From a virus: a DNA stretch of 44,284 nt. Position numbers and translations under genes: made by a program. Below are positions 32,360 to 43,000 of this stretch, piece after piece; the stretch's first letter is position 1, and each line of letters opens with the position of its first letter. The notes below the pieces were generated by a model. That model worked only from the letters and a program-made list of their open reading frames with translations, did no database searches and was not told the DNA's origin. The stretch lies in IMG/VR virus record IMGVR_UViG_3300036715_000723, positions 1-44,284 of that record. One strand, 5' to 3'.

Positions 32360-34437
32360 TGATAAATAATATAAAGAATACAACAAGATATTCTAAACTT
32401 CCAAGATATGCTTATGGTACTAAAAAAGTACCTAAATATGGAGCTGGTGTAGATTTAAGTAACTCAGAAGCCCGTAATGATGCTGATATATATAATCCAT
32501 ATATGTCTGCTTTAACTACATCAGAAAATCAAAAACAAAAAGCTAGAAATAAAGACCAAACAGCAGGTGTTGGAGATATGGTAAATGCAGGTGCTGAAAC
32601 TTATTTAAGTTCTACTCCTTATTATGGTATAGCTAAAGGTGCATCTGATATGGCTGTAAGTGCATTAGGTAAAAAGCAAACTGTTAATCCTGTTACAGGA
32701 GAAGTTACAGAAGGTTCTTCTTCACAAGAAGATCAACAAATGAATACTTTATTTACACCTACTCACACTACTGTAATTAATGATGCTAAAAAAGGTGATT
32801 GGGGTGGTGCAGCCGCAAATTTTGCTGGATTTGGTTGGTTAGATACTGCTATAAAAGGTAATAAAGAGTTTGATGATGCTAAAAAACGTAATGATGATTT
32901 AACATTAAAAATGAACGAACAAAAAACTAATCAAAAAAATGCATTAGAAGCTCAACAAAGAGATACTTATTCTCGTGCTTATATAGCTAGAAATCCTATT
33001 TATGGTGATTCTGGTGCATCTATTTATAAATATGGTACAGCATTACCTAAATATAATTTTGGTTCTAATAAAACAGTAGGCGGTGAATTACAACCTTTAG
33101 CTTCAAATGTTAAAAAAGCTATTGGTGATACACATGATGAAGATTCAGATAATGATGGTCAATCAGGTATTACATTACATGATAATAATGGTATACCAAA
33201 AGCAGAAGTTGAAAATCAAGAAGTTATTGTAGATAATAACAAGGTACTATCAAATCGTCTTCCTTTTATGGGGAAAGAAACTTTTGCTGATGCAGGAGAA
33301 AAACTAGGTAAAGAAAAAGCAAAAAATGAAAATGATTTAAAAACTGGTGATATGTTTACTAAAAATACTGCTAAACTAAATTTAAGGAATATTGATGATA
33401 AAATGAATAAATTATTCAAATATCAAGATATTGTTAGAAAAAATTTAGGTATTGAAGCAGAAGCACCTGTTAAAATGGCTTATGGTACAAGTTTACCTAA
33501 GTATTGGAAAGGTACTCCTGGTTCTGGTATTGAGGATGATGAAAATAACCCATTAGGATATAGACCTAAAACTCAATTTGAAGCAAATAAAATGTACCAA
33601 ATGGAAACAAACAGAGAAAATCCTAATTTTGCTAATTATGATAAAGTAATTAATACTACTACTGAACCAGTTATTCCAACATCTACTAATAAAAAATCTT
33701 TTAATACAAGTAAATATATGGATATGGCTGGAACTGCTATTCCTTATTTAGATAATGCTATAAATGCAAATTTAATAAAACAAACACCAAATATACCTAA
33801 CCCTGTAAAAAGAGAGTATTTGAATGAAGTTGCAATGCCTTTAAAAACTACTTTTAATATTAATCCACAACTTGCTGCAAATACTAGAGATTTAAGAGAA
33901 TATAATGCTAATATATTAAATAATAGTGCAACATCTAATGATGCAAGAAGTTATATAGCTAAAGGATTATCTGGAAAATTACAAAGTAATAATGCTTTAT
34001 ATGGTCAAAAAGAAAATACTGAAACTCAATTAAATAATGAAGATTCTTTAAATAGACAAGCAGTTAATAATAGAAATATTGGAAATCGTCAAAATATTAA
34101 TAATCAAAATAATGAATTAACTGATAAATATAATTGGAATGATATGTTAAGAAGTGATGATATTCGTCGTCAAAAATCAATATTAGGTAAAGAAACTACT
34201 GATGATATGATTGCAGGTGTTCAAGATAAACGTGCTGCAAAATTAGATAATGATAGAATTATGTTAGATTCGTCAAAATATTCTGATGGAGCTGGATTAG
34301 CAAGTATGATGGGTACTAATCAAATGGATAAATTATCTGAAACTAAAGATGGTAGAAAAAAGATTAGAGAAACACTTGAAAGAACAGGTCAAAAAGATGC
34401 ATTAAAGAAACATATTGAAAAATACGGACAAGATTAA
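32356..34437 (+). CDS. Cargo-like virion protein with repeated LPKY/YGT motifs
   Basis: A 693-residue protein of low complexity rich in Asn, Lys and Ala. A short motif of the form YGTxxLPKYxxG returns: tandem near the N-terminus (LPRYAYGTKKVPKYGAG, residues 15-31), then YKYGTALPKYNFG, and MAYGTSLPKYWKG. Between them are GDWGGAAANFAGFGWLDTAI and AEVENQEVIVDNNKVLSNRL, a segment known from crAss-like virion proteins. Helical regions fill the C-terminal half. It follows the muzzle gene with an ATGA overlap, the place of the internal cargo protein genes in crAss-like phages. It is probably packed in the head or tail and ejected. Confidence 0.65.
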   Translation: MMINNIKNTTRYSKLPRYAYGTKKVPKYGAGVDLSNSEARNDADIYNPYMSALTTSENQKQKARNKDQTAGVGDMVNAGAETYLSSTPYYGIAKGASDMAVSALGKKQTVNPVTGEVTEGSSSQEDQQMNTLFTPTHTTVINDAKKGDWGGAAANFAGFGWLDTAIKGNKEFDDAKKRNDDLTLKMNEQKTNQKNALEAQQRDTYSRAYIARNPIYGDSGASIYKYGTALPKYNFGSNKTVGGELQPLASNVKKAIGDTHDEDSDNDGQSGITLHDNNGIPKAEVENQEVIVDNNKVLSNRLPFMGKETFADAGEKLGKEKAKNENDLKTGDMFTKNTAKLNLRNIDDKMNKLFKYQDIVRKNLGIEAEAPVKMAYGTSLPKYWKGTPGSGIEDDENNPLGYRPKTQFEANKMYQMETNRENPNFANYDKVINTTTEPVIPTSTNKKSFNTSKYMDMAGTAIPYLDNAINANLIKQTPNIPNPVKREYLNEVAMPLKTTFNINPQLAANTRDLREYNANILNNSATSNDARSYIAKGLSGKLQSNNALYGQKENTETQLNNEDSLNRQAVNNRNIGNRQNINNQNNELTDKYNWNDMLRSDDIRRQKSILGKETTDDMIAGVQDKRAAKLDNDRIMLDSSKYSDGAGLASMMGTNQMDKLSETKDGRKKIRETLERTGQKDALKKHIEKYGQD

Positions 34438-34455
34438 TAAAAAATTAGGATTATA

Positions 34456-34488
34456 AAAAATATCTCACTATCTTAGTGGGATATTTTT
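34456..34488 (+). terminator. Rho-independent terminator between cargo genes
   Basis: A 15-bp stem (AAAAATATCTCACTA at 34456-34470 with 34474-34488, one G-U pair) with the 3-base loop TCT and T-run at the end of the 3' arm. It lies 18 bases after the 693-residue gene, so the following cargo genes depend on read-through or on an unseen promoter. Confidence 0.75.
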
Positions 34489-34518
34489 GTTTATAATAAA
34501 CAAATTAAAACAAATACT

Positions 34519-37029
34519 ATGGGACATTTATTTGATGATTTAAGTTATGCTACACCAAAACACCTATATGCTGGTGCACCTGTTGATGAAATAAAGAGTT
34601 TAAATGCTCAAAAATCAAAAGACTATCAAGAAGCTAGAGGAACAAGTGATGCTTTAGATATTGCTGCTAAAAATCTAAATGTTCGTGATGTTGATTATGA
34701 AGGAAAGAAAAAATATATTGAAGGATTAAAACAAAGTTTAGCTGATACAGTTGATAAAGGAGATTGGCAAAATGCAAAATATAAAATAGGTGATGAAGTA
34801 AAAAAATTTCAAACTGACCCTTTTTTAAATTCTGCTCAAAGTGCTTATAAAGCAAAACAACAACATTACCAAGATTTAAAAGGAGAATATGATAAAGGTA
34901 ATTTAAGCGAAAAAGCTATGAATTATGCTTTAGCAAAATCTAAAAATGAGGGTATAACTGTAAATCCTGATGGTACTGTATCAGGAGGTTATTCTGCTTC
35001 TAAAATATTAAATGATAAAGAAATTGAAAAACAAATTTCTGATGAAGCTGAAAAATTTATTAATGATTATAAAGCTGATACATTTATAGTTAATGGTGAC
35101 CAATATAAAAAATTAGGAAATGGGCAATATTTTTCAAATCTTAAACAAAAATCAGTTGGTTTTGATGAAGTAAAAGCTGGATTAGTTCAACAAATTAAAA
35201 ATAGACATCAAGATTTTTTACAACAAGAAAAAGCAATTGATTTACATAATTTAAAAGGAGGACAAAATAGACCAATTGAATTAAATGATTTTGCATCTTT
35301 AGGATATAATCCTGATAAACTTCAAGAAAATATTTTAAAAAGTCATGGATTATCTGATGAAGATATTAAAAAATTAGAAACAATTGACCCTGTAAAAGCT
35401 AGTATAGCTAAAAACAATCAAGAAACAATTAAAACCCAATTAAGTAATGAAGAAGGAAGAAATCAATTATTTAATAATTTATATGATGATAAACAATTAA
35501 ATAAATATTCTAATCCTTATGCTAATAAAGCAGCTTATAAAGAAGAAGATATAAAATGGGAATTAGACCATGATAGACAAAAAAATATAGATTTTTCTCA
35601 TGCTAAAGCATTAGCTGATTATGGTCAAAAATTAAAAGAAAAAGATGTACCTCCTACTATATTTGGGGATGCACCTTTAGAAAAATTAACTTCTAAACAT
35701 TTAGAAGGATTAAATGAAACTAATGATGAAATATCAAATAATATTAAACAAACAGAAGCAAATTTAAAAAATGCTCAAACAGATAAACAAAAAAATGAAT
35801 TAGCATTACAATTACAAAATTTAAAAAATCAACAACAAACAGGATATGGAGCTAAAGTTGAAGTATTAAAAAAACTAAATACTGCAAATCCTGAAGTATT
35901 AAATAAGTACATTACTTATGGTTTATATAATAAAAATAATAAGGATGGTGTATTAAATGAAATTATTAATAATCCTGATAAATATAATAGAGAAATAGGT
36001 GGATTTGCTCGAACCTTATTAAGTAAAATAAAAAATAATGAAGCATTAGCATCTAATAGGTTTTTTAAAGGTTCATCTTTAGATAAAACTAAAGAAATAT
36101 CTGACCAAGATATTCAAACTCTAAATTCTTTAATAGAGAAATCTCCTAATAAAGATATATTATATCAAAAAGCTGTAAATACAGTTGATAATAATAATGA
36201 AAATATTAGAAAATATGAAACAGATTATTTAGGTAAAACTGCTGGTAAGACTACTGGATTAATTCATGGGGATAATATAAAAAATTATTTAAAAGATGTT
36301 GAAACAAAAACTGTTGAAAAGAATAATATAATGACAGATTATGCAAATAAAAACTTTGCAATAACAAAACAATTAGAACCTGAAAATAATGCTTTAAAAG
36401 ATTTAGTTGTTAATGGTATGACTACATTAACAAGAAATGGTTTAAATTTAGACCAGTTTCTTTTATCAAAAGATTTAAAAACAGTTGATGGAAAACCTAT
36501 AACATCATTAGATTGGGAAAATTTAGATGTTAGACCCCAATTAAATTGGACAACAGGTGAACCATCTATTCAAGTAAGTGTTAAAAATGCTGTTGATGAT
36601 AGTAGTAAAGAAGGTCAAAATAATTTTCCTACTTATACTTTTAATGCTTCTGACCCTAATGTTATTAGAACATCTTTAAAACAAATGGGAGAAACATTAT
36701 ATAAATCTTCAAATTCTGAAGCTAAACAACAAGGAGCTAAAATATTATCTAATGTTGAATATGGGCAAGATGTAACAGTATTTAATCCAAAAGTAGGTGG
36801 TTTAAAACCACAAACAACTGTTTATATTAAAGGACATCCAGTAACTTTAAGAGGTAAATTAGTAAAAAGTAATGGAGCAGAAGACGTATATCAATTATTT
36901 ACTGTAAATGAAAATGGTACAGTTTCAAAAGACCCAATAGGATTAACACAAAGTAACGGAAAAGAATATACAAGTTTTAAATCTGCTGAAGATGTAGCAG
37001 ATGGGTTATTTAATACTTATAATAAATAA
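34519..37029 (+). CDS. Cargo-like virion protein, helical
   Basis: An 836-residue, mainly helical, Lys/Asn/Glu-rich protein without cysteine or membrane segment. It begins MGHLFDDLSYATPKHLYAG and has KYKIGDEVKKFQTDPFLNSA, coiled coils around residues 405-445 (NIKQTEANLKNAQTDKQKNE), and a beta-rich C-terminal 150 residues (VNGMTTLTRNGLNLDQFL; GHPVTLRGKLVKSNG). Position between the first cargo-like gene and the giant gene matches the internal virion proteins of crAss-like phages that are stored and ejected with DNA. Function in the host unknown. Confidence 0.65.
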   Translation: MGHLFDDLSYATPKHLYAGAPVDEIKSLNAQKSKDYQEARGTSDALDIAAKNLNVRDVDYEGKKKYIEGLKQSLADTVDKGDWQNAKYKIGDEVKKFQTDPFLNSAQSAYKAKQQHYQDLKGEYDKGNLSEKAMNYALAKSKNEGITVNPDGTVSGGYSASKILNDKEIEKQISDEAEKFINDYKADTFIVNGDQYKKLGNGQYFSNLKQKSVGFDEVKAGLVQQIKNRHQDFLQQEKAIDLHNLKGGQNRPIELNDFASLGYNPDKLQENILKSHGLSDEDIKKLETIDPVKASIAKNNQETIKTQLSNEEGRNQLFNNLYDDKQLNKYSNPYANKAAYKEEDIKWELDHDRQKNIDFSHAKALADYGQKLKEKDVPPTIFGDAPLEKLTSKHLEGLNETNDEISNNIKQTEANLKNAQTDKQKNELALQLQNLKNQQQTGYGAKVEVLKKLNTANPEVLNKYITYGLYNKNNKDGVLNEIINNPDKYNREIGGFARTLLSKIKNNEALASNRFFKGSSLDKTKEISDQDIQTLNSLIEKSPNKDILYQKAVNTVDNNNENIRKYETDYLGKTAGKTTGLIHGDNIKNYLKDVETKTVEKNNIMTDYANKNFAITKQLEPENNALKDLVVNGMTTLTRNGLNLDQFLLSKDLKTVDGKPITSLDWENLDVRPQLNWTTGEPSIQVSVKNAVDDSSKEGQNNFPTYTFNASDPNVIRTSLKQMGETLYKSSNSEAKQQGAKILSNVEYGQDVTVFNPKVGGLKPQTTVYIKGHPVTLRGKLVKSNGAEDVYQLFTVNENGTVSKDPIGLTQSNGKEYTSFKSAEDVADGLFNTYNK

Positions 37030-37033
37030 AATT

Positions 37034-40000
37034 ATGGCAAAGGGAAATGAACCAAAAGTAAAATCAAATATAGTACCTTTAGAAAATCTTATTAATAAAG
37101 ATAAAGACATTTTTACAGGGATAGCACCATCTACAATAGATAGAGAAAAAACAGGTATTAAAGACTCTGATTATGAAGATTATGGTATTCTTAGAAAAAA
37201 TACTGATATAAATAAAATTAGAGCTGATAATCAATCAGGTTGGGAACAAGCTGGTTCATTTTTAACTCGTTCAGCAGGGGAAATTGTTGGTGGAACTATT
37301 GGTGCAATTGGTGCAACATTAGAATTACCTGTTGCAATTAGTACTGAAATTAGTGGAGGTAATGCAGATTTTGAAAATTTTTTAACCAAATTTGGAGATT
37401 CAATTTCTGAAAAAAGTAATGAAATTGCTCCTATATATAGAGAACACCCAGGAAAATCATTTGATATTTCTGATAGTGGTTGGTGGGCTGAAAAAGGTGT
37501 TAGTGTAGCTTCAACATTATCTTTAATGTTTCCTGCTATTGGAGCTGTTAAAGGTTTATCTTTTTTAGGTAAAGTTGCAAGAGAAAGTCAAGTATTAGGA
37601 AAAGTTATGAAAGGGTTAGATACAATGTCTGATTTAAAGTATTTCTCTAAAATTGCTGTCTCTGCTGCTGTTTCTCGTAATGCTGAAAATTTTAAAGAAA
37701 GTTTTCAAGTAGTTAATGAAACTAAAAATAATTTATTAAAAGAATGGAATGAAAATCCAGATAAATTTAATGAAGTTTTAAATACTGATGTTGTAAAAGA
37801 ATTACAACAAGAAGGTAAACAAGCTACAAAAGAAAATGTAGCTGATTTTGTTGCCTCAAAAGCTGGTTGGCTTTCCTATGGTGTGAATAGTTTAAACATT
37901 GCATTTGATTTAGTTCAATTTGCTCCTTTATTTAAAGGATATAAACCTAAATTACAATTATCTAAAGGAGCAGAATCTTTAGATGTATTAAAAGCACAAG
38001 CATCAGCAATTGGAAAATCATTAACTAAATCAGATTATATAGCACATTTTTTAAGACCTACTGGAATTATTGTAGGAGAACAATTAAGTGAAGGTGTAGA
38101 AGAGGCTATTAATTATATAGGTACAGAAGAAGGTAAAAATTATGCAAATGAATTAGTTGGAAAAGACACTAAAAATTTATCAAATCGTTTATTAGATTAT
38201 GTAAAAGATGATAAAATGTGGGAAAGTGCTGCTTGGGGTGTAATGGGAGGTATTGCTTTTAGTGGATTATCTAATACTTTAGGTAATATTAAACAAAAAA
38301 TGCAAAATAAAGATGGTAATACATTAAAAAATTTAAGATTAGAAGAAATTTCTAATAGAATTAATAATATTCAAAATGTTTCTAATGAATTAAAAAAAAT
38401 TCAAGATGATGAAACATTATCAGATGAACAAAAAAAAGAAAATATAAATAAAATTAAATTTACAAATTCTATAAATAGTGGATTAAATGCTATTCAAGTA
38501 GGTAATTTTGATATGTATTTAGAACATTTAGGTTCTGCTAATATGCGAAAAGCCATGATTGATAATGGTTATGCTACTGAAGAAGATGTTGATAAAGCTA
38601 TTACATATTCTATAAATGATGTTAATACTGCTGCTGAATTATATAAAAAAAATTATAGTTTATTACAAACTAAGAATATTGATAATAATATTAAAAATCA
38701 TCAAATAATTTCAAAAAGTTATTGGGAAGCTCAAACAAAAAATGAAATAGAAAAATTAAATAATTTAAAAAAAGATGTTGAATTATTAAAAAATGATGAC
38801 ATTAATTACACAGATTTAGGTGTAAATAATATAAGTAGTGCTACAAAATTAGTAGCATTAAAAAAATTAGAAGAAATATATAAAGGAGTAGAACAAGCCT
38901 CATTAGATAATGAAGGTGCTTCTGCTATTAGTCAATATCAAAAAGTAATATTAGATAGGGTTTCTAATGAAGTAAAAGAGTTAGAAAAAATAGAAAATTT
39001 ACCATTAGATAAAGTAAATCCTGAAATTGCAATTAAACAATTTCATATAGAACATAAAAAAGCTACTATTGAGGCATATAACTATAAAACTAAATTTATG
39101 GGTACAGATGCATATACTAAAATTTTAGAAAAACAAACAGAAATAGAATTAAAAAACAGAGAAGATAAAAAAACTAATAATTTTAAAAATAAAATTGAAG
39201 AAGAAATTAAAAATGGTTCACATACTAAAGAATCTTTAAATTCTCTAAAAGATGAAATTAAAAATAAAGAAGAAAAAGATTTTTTAACTACTAAAATTAA
39301 AGATTTAGAAAATAATACTTCTGAAAATAATACAAAAGAAGAAATAAAGTCTGTTAAAGAATCTAAAAACCCTGTACAAGAAAATAATACAATTGAGGGT
39401 ATTGCAAATAAGATTATAAATAGAAAAGAAGGAGAGAATTTTAGTCCAGAAGAAGAACAATTTTATACTAATAATAAAGAACAAATTGAAAACCATATAA
39501 AAGAAAAAGCAAGTACTAAAAATCCTGTACAAGATAATAAAAATAATGAAAAAGCTAAACCAGAACATTTAGTTTTTGGTGTTTTTGATAAAGAATTTAA
39601 AAATCATACTATTGATGAAACTAAATTAAATAATCAAAAAAAAGAGGAAATTGATTCTTATTTACAGGGAGAAAATATTGGAGGATTATTAAATTTACAT
39701 TCTAAATTAAAAGGTACTTTAGAAGGTAATTACTTAGAAAATAAAATTACTGAATTAAAAGAAAAATTACAAAATGAATTTGATAATAAATTAGAAATTG
39801 CAGAACAAAATTCTAAAAAACAATTTACTGATGATACACAAATTAATGAGCAAGCTCAATGGGAATTAGATAATATAAATAAACCTAAAATAAATCAAAA
39901 TGCTGGATTAATGTTTAAAGAAATTGATAGTAAATCAGAAAATTCTGAAATTGCTACAATTAAACCTTTATTACATATTTTAAGACCTTTAGGATTTAAT

Positions 40001-43000
40001 GGAGAAATTCAATATTCAACAGATGAAAATAATAATTTAATTGTATCAAAAGAAATTGAAGATGCAGTTAAAGAATTATATAATTCTAAAATTGGAGATG
40101 AAATTGAAATTAAAATAGATTCTGAAAATGCTTATTATGAGAAAAATAAAGAAAATAGTAAAGATATACCTTTAGTTATTATTAAAAATGGTAAAAAAAT
40201 AGCTTATATATCTTCAACTTCTCAATTTAATTATAATGTTGAAAATAATGTAATTAAAAATGGTGAAGAAGAAAGTAATTTATTAAATAATATTAGAACT
40301 GAAATTGGTACAGATTTAAAAAAATCTGTAAAAATGACAATAAATACAACTCAAAAAGGTGATGTTATAAATACTAAAAATTATTATAACATTCAAGAAG
40401 TAGGATTAAATAATTTTAAATTTTGGTCTTTACCTACTGGAACAAGCAGTAAAAATACATTAGTTTCTTTAGATAAAGAAGAAAAAGAATATATTAGTAA
40501 TACTACTGAATATGGAAGATTTACTGATAATAATGGTAATATTCATTTTAAAAAAGGTTTAGTTTATTTAGAATTACAAAATGTAGATGGTAGTTTTTTT
40601 CCAACTCCTTTAAAAATAAATAAAATTAATGAAAAAGAAGCTAAAAAAATACAAGATTTAACTTTTAAATTATTAAAATTATTAAATGAAGGAGTAAATA
40701 CAACGGATGAAAAAATAATTAATTTAAAAGATGAATTAAAAAAATATATTAGAGTAGATGATACAAGAGATGCTAAAACTGATACAGATTATATAAAATC
40801 ATTAAGAGAAGAAAAATTTCAATTATCTAAAAAAGAACAAACTGAAGAAATATTAAATAAAATTAAATCTAAACAAGAAGAGATTGATAACTATTCAAAT
40901 AATAGAAATATAAGTTTTAGAATGCACCCAAAAACTGAAACTAAACCTGCAAGAATAGAAATTGGTTATTTATCTCCATCAACAGGAGAAAAAAGATTAA
41001 TTATAGTGAGAGAAACAGGTTTACAATTTATTGACAATAAAGGAAAAGTATTTGGTAATAATGTTTCAAGAAATATTGAAACTGGTAATATTGGTACTTT
41101 TATATTTAATGGAGTACAAGAAAATAATCCTTTATTAACTGCTTTACAATTTAAGTATCATAATATAGATTTTAAATCTCTTAAAAATAATGAAAATTAT
41201 AAAAAAGAACTTATAGAAAATGGAGTTTTTCAAACTAATGTAGGACAATTAAAAACTACAAAAGGGGAATTTATTTCTAATTTTACAAATTTTGCTATTA
41301 GAATAAGTAAAAAAACAGATTTAAAAGTTGAAAATAAACAAGAAAATACAGAAGAAAATAAACAAGAAAATAAACAAGAAACAGATAATCAAGGGTTTGA
41401 TGAATTATTTGAAAGTTTTAATAAAATTATTGAATCAGAAGTTAAAGAAGAATTAAAAAATAGTGATAGTGAAACTATTTTAAAAACTATTTTAGATAAT
41501 CCTCAAAGTCAAGATATAAAATTATCAGCAGAATCTATAAAAAATACTATAAAAAATAATAATATAAAAATTGAATTTGTAGATTCTCTACCTGATAATT
41601 ATACAGGTTCTTATATTATTAAAAATAATAAAATATTAATTAATAAAGATTATAAAAATTTAAAAGAATTACAAGAAACTTTATTACATGAAATTTATCA
41701 TAGTTTAACTATTCTCCCTGTAATAAAGTATATGAGTTTTGCTGTATTACCTGATGGTACATTAAACTACAATTCCTATGAATTTAAACCTAATACACCA
41801 CAAGAAATAAAAGATTTTATAAAACAAATAGAAAATCTTAGAGAATTTGCAGAAAAGAAAATAAAACAAAAATATCCTGATATTACTAAAGCTAAATTAA
41901 ATTTAAAATATGGTATAAAAAATAATTTTGAATTTATTTCAGAAGTTATGTCAAATCCTGAATTTAAAGAGGTTTTAAAAGACGGTGATATTAATATTAT
42001 AGAAAAAATAATTGATGCAATTTTAAATTTTTTAAATAATTATTTTAAATCTAATTTTAATACTTATAAAAATAAAAATTATGAAAATTCTGTTAAAGCT
42101 ATTTTAAATCTTATTAATACAAGAAATAAAATAGATTATTCAGAATTAAAAGGAGATATTCAATATACTTTAAATTCTCAATTTGCTTCATTTAATAAAG
42201 AAAAAGATAAAGTTTTTTCTAATGAAGAACTTGGAAATATTGTAAATTATGCATTTTATGAAACAAGTAAAATTTTAAAAAATAAAGCAGATAATAAATT
42301 TAATGAAAATTCAAAAGATGATGTTTTAGTAAAAACACAAGTTTTAGAAAATTTAAAAAATATTTTTATAAAGTTTGATAATAAATTTACAGATGAACAA
42401 AAAGAATTATCTAATAGAGTAATTAATAATTTTGATACTGTATGGAAAGCTATATCAAGAAAAATAAGTTCTGTTTATAATGTTAGTGAAGAAAATGATA
42501 ATTTAGAAATAGATTTAAACCAACAAACAGAATTAGCTGAAAATTGGGATAAAAAAGTTACAGACTCTTTAAATTTAAATAGCAAATTAAGTAAAGAAAT
42601 TAAATGGTTTTTATCATCTTTTCCATCTTATACAGAAAATAAATTAAATATTAATGCTGTTACAGGTTTACCAGTAATTATAGATTATGCTGATATAATT
42701 ATACCAATAAGAAAAAACTTATCTGGAGTACAATCAAGTTTTGAAATTATTAAAAACTTAAGAAATTTAGTAGAATTAGATGTTGTTTATGGTAAAATTG
42801 CTGATAAATTAGAAACTAATCTTAATTTATTAAATGGATTTGAATCTATATTCAAATCAGCTGAAACTAAACAAGTTGCTATACTTTTAACTCCAACAAA
42901 TGAAGGAGTTAAATTAGTAAGAGCAGATGAGATGAATAGTGCAAAAGATTATAAAAAATTTAAAGAAGAATGGCAATTATTAATAGATAATAATATTGAA

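Noticed and set aside
34482-34489. TATTTTTG as promoter of the second cargo gene
   Set aside because: It is the T-rich arm of the terminator and has neither TTTG at -33 nor the CACCCTACT block of the left-side repeat.
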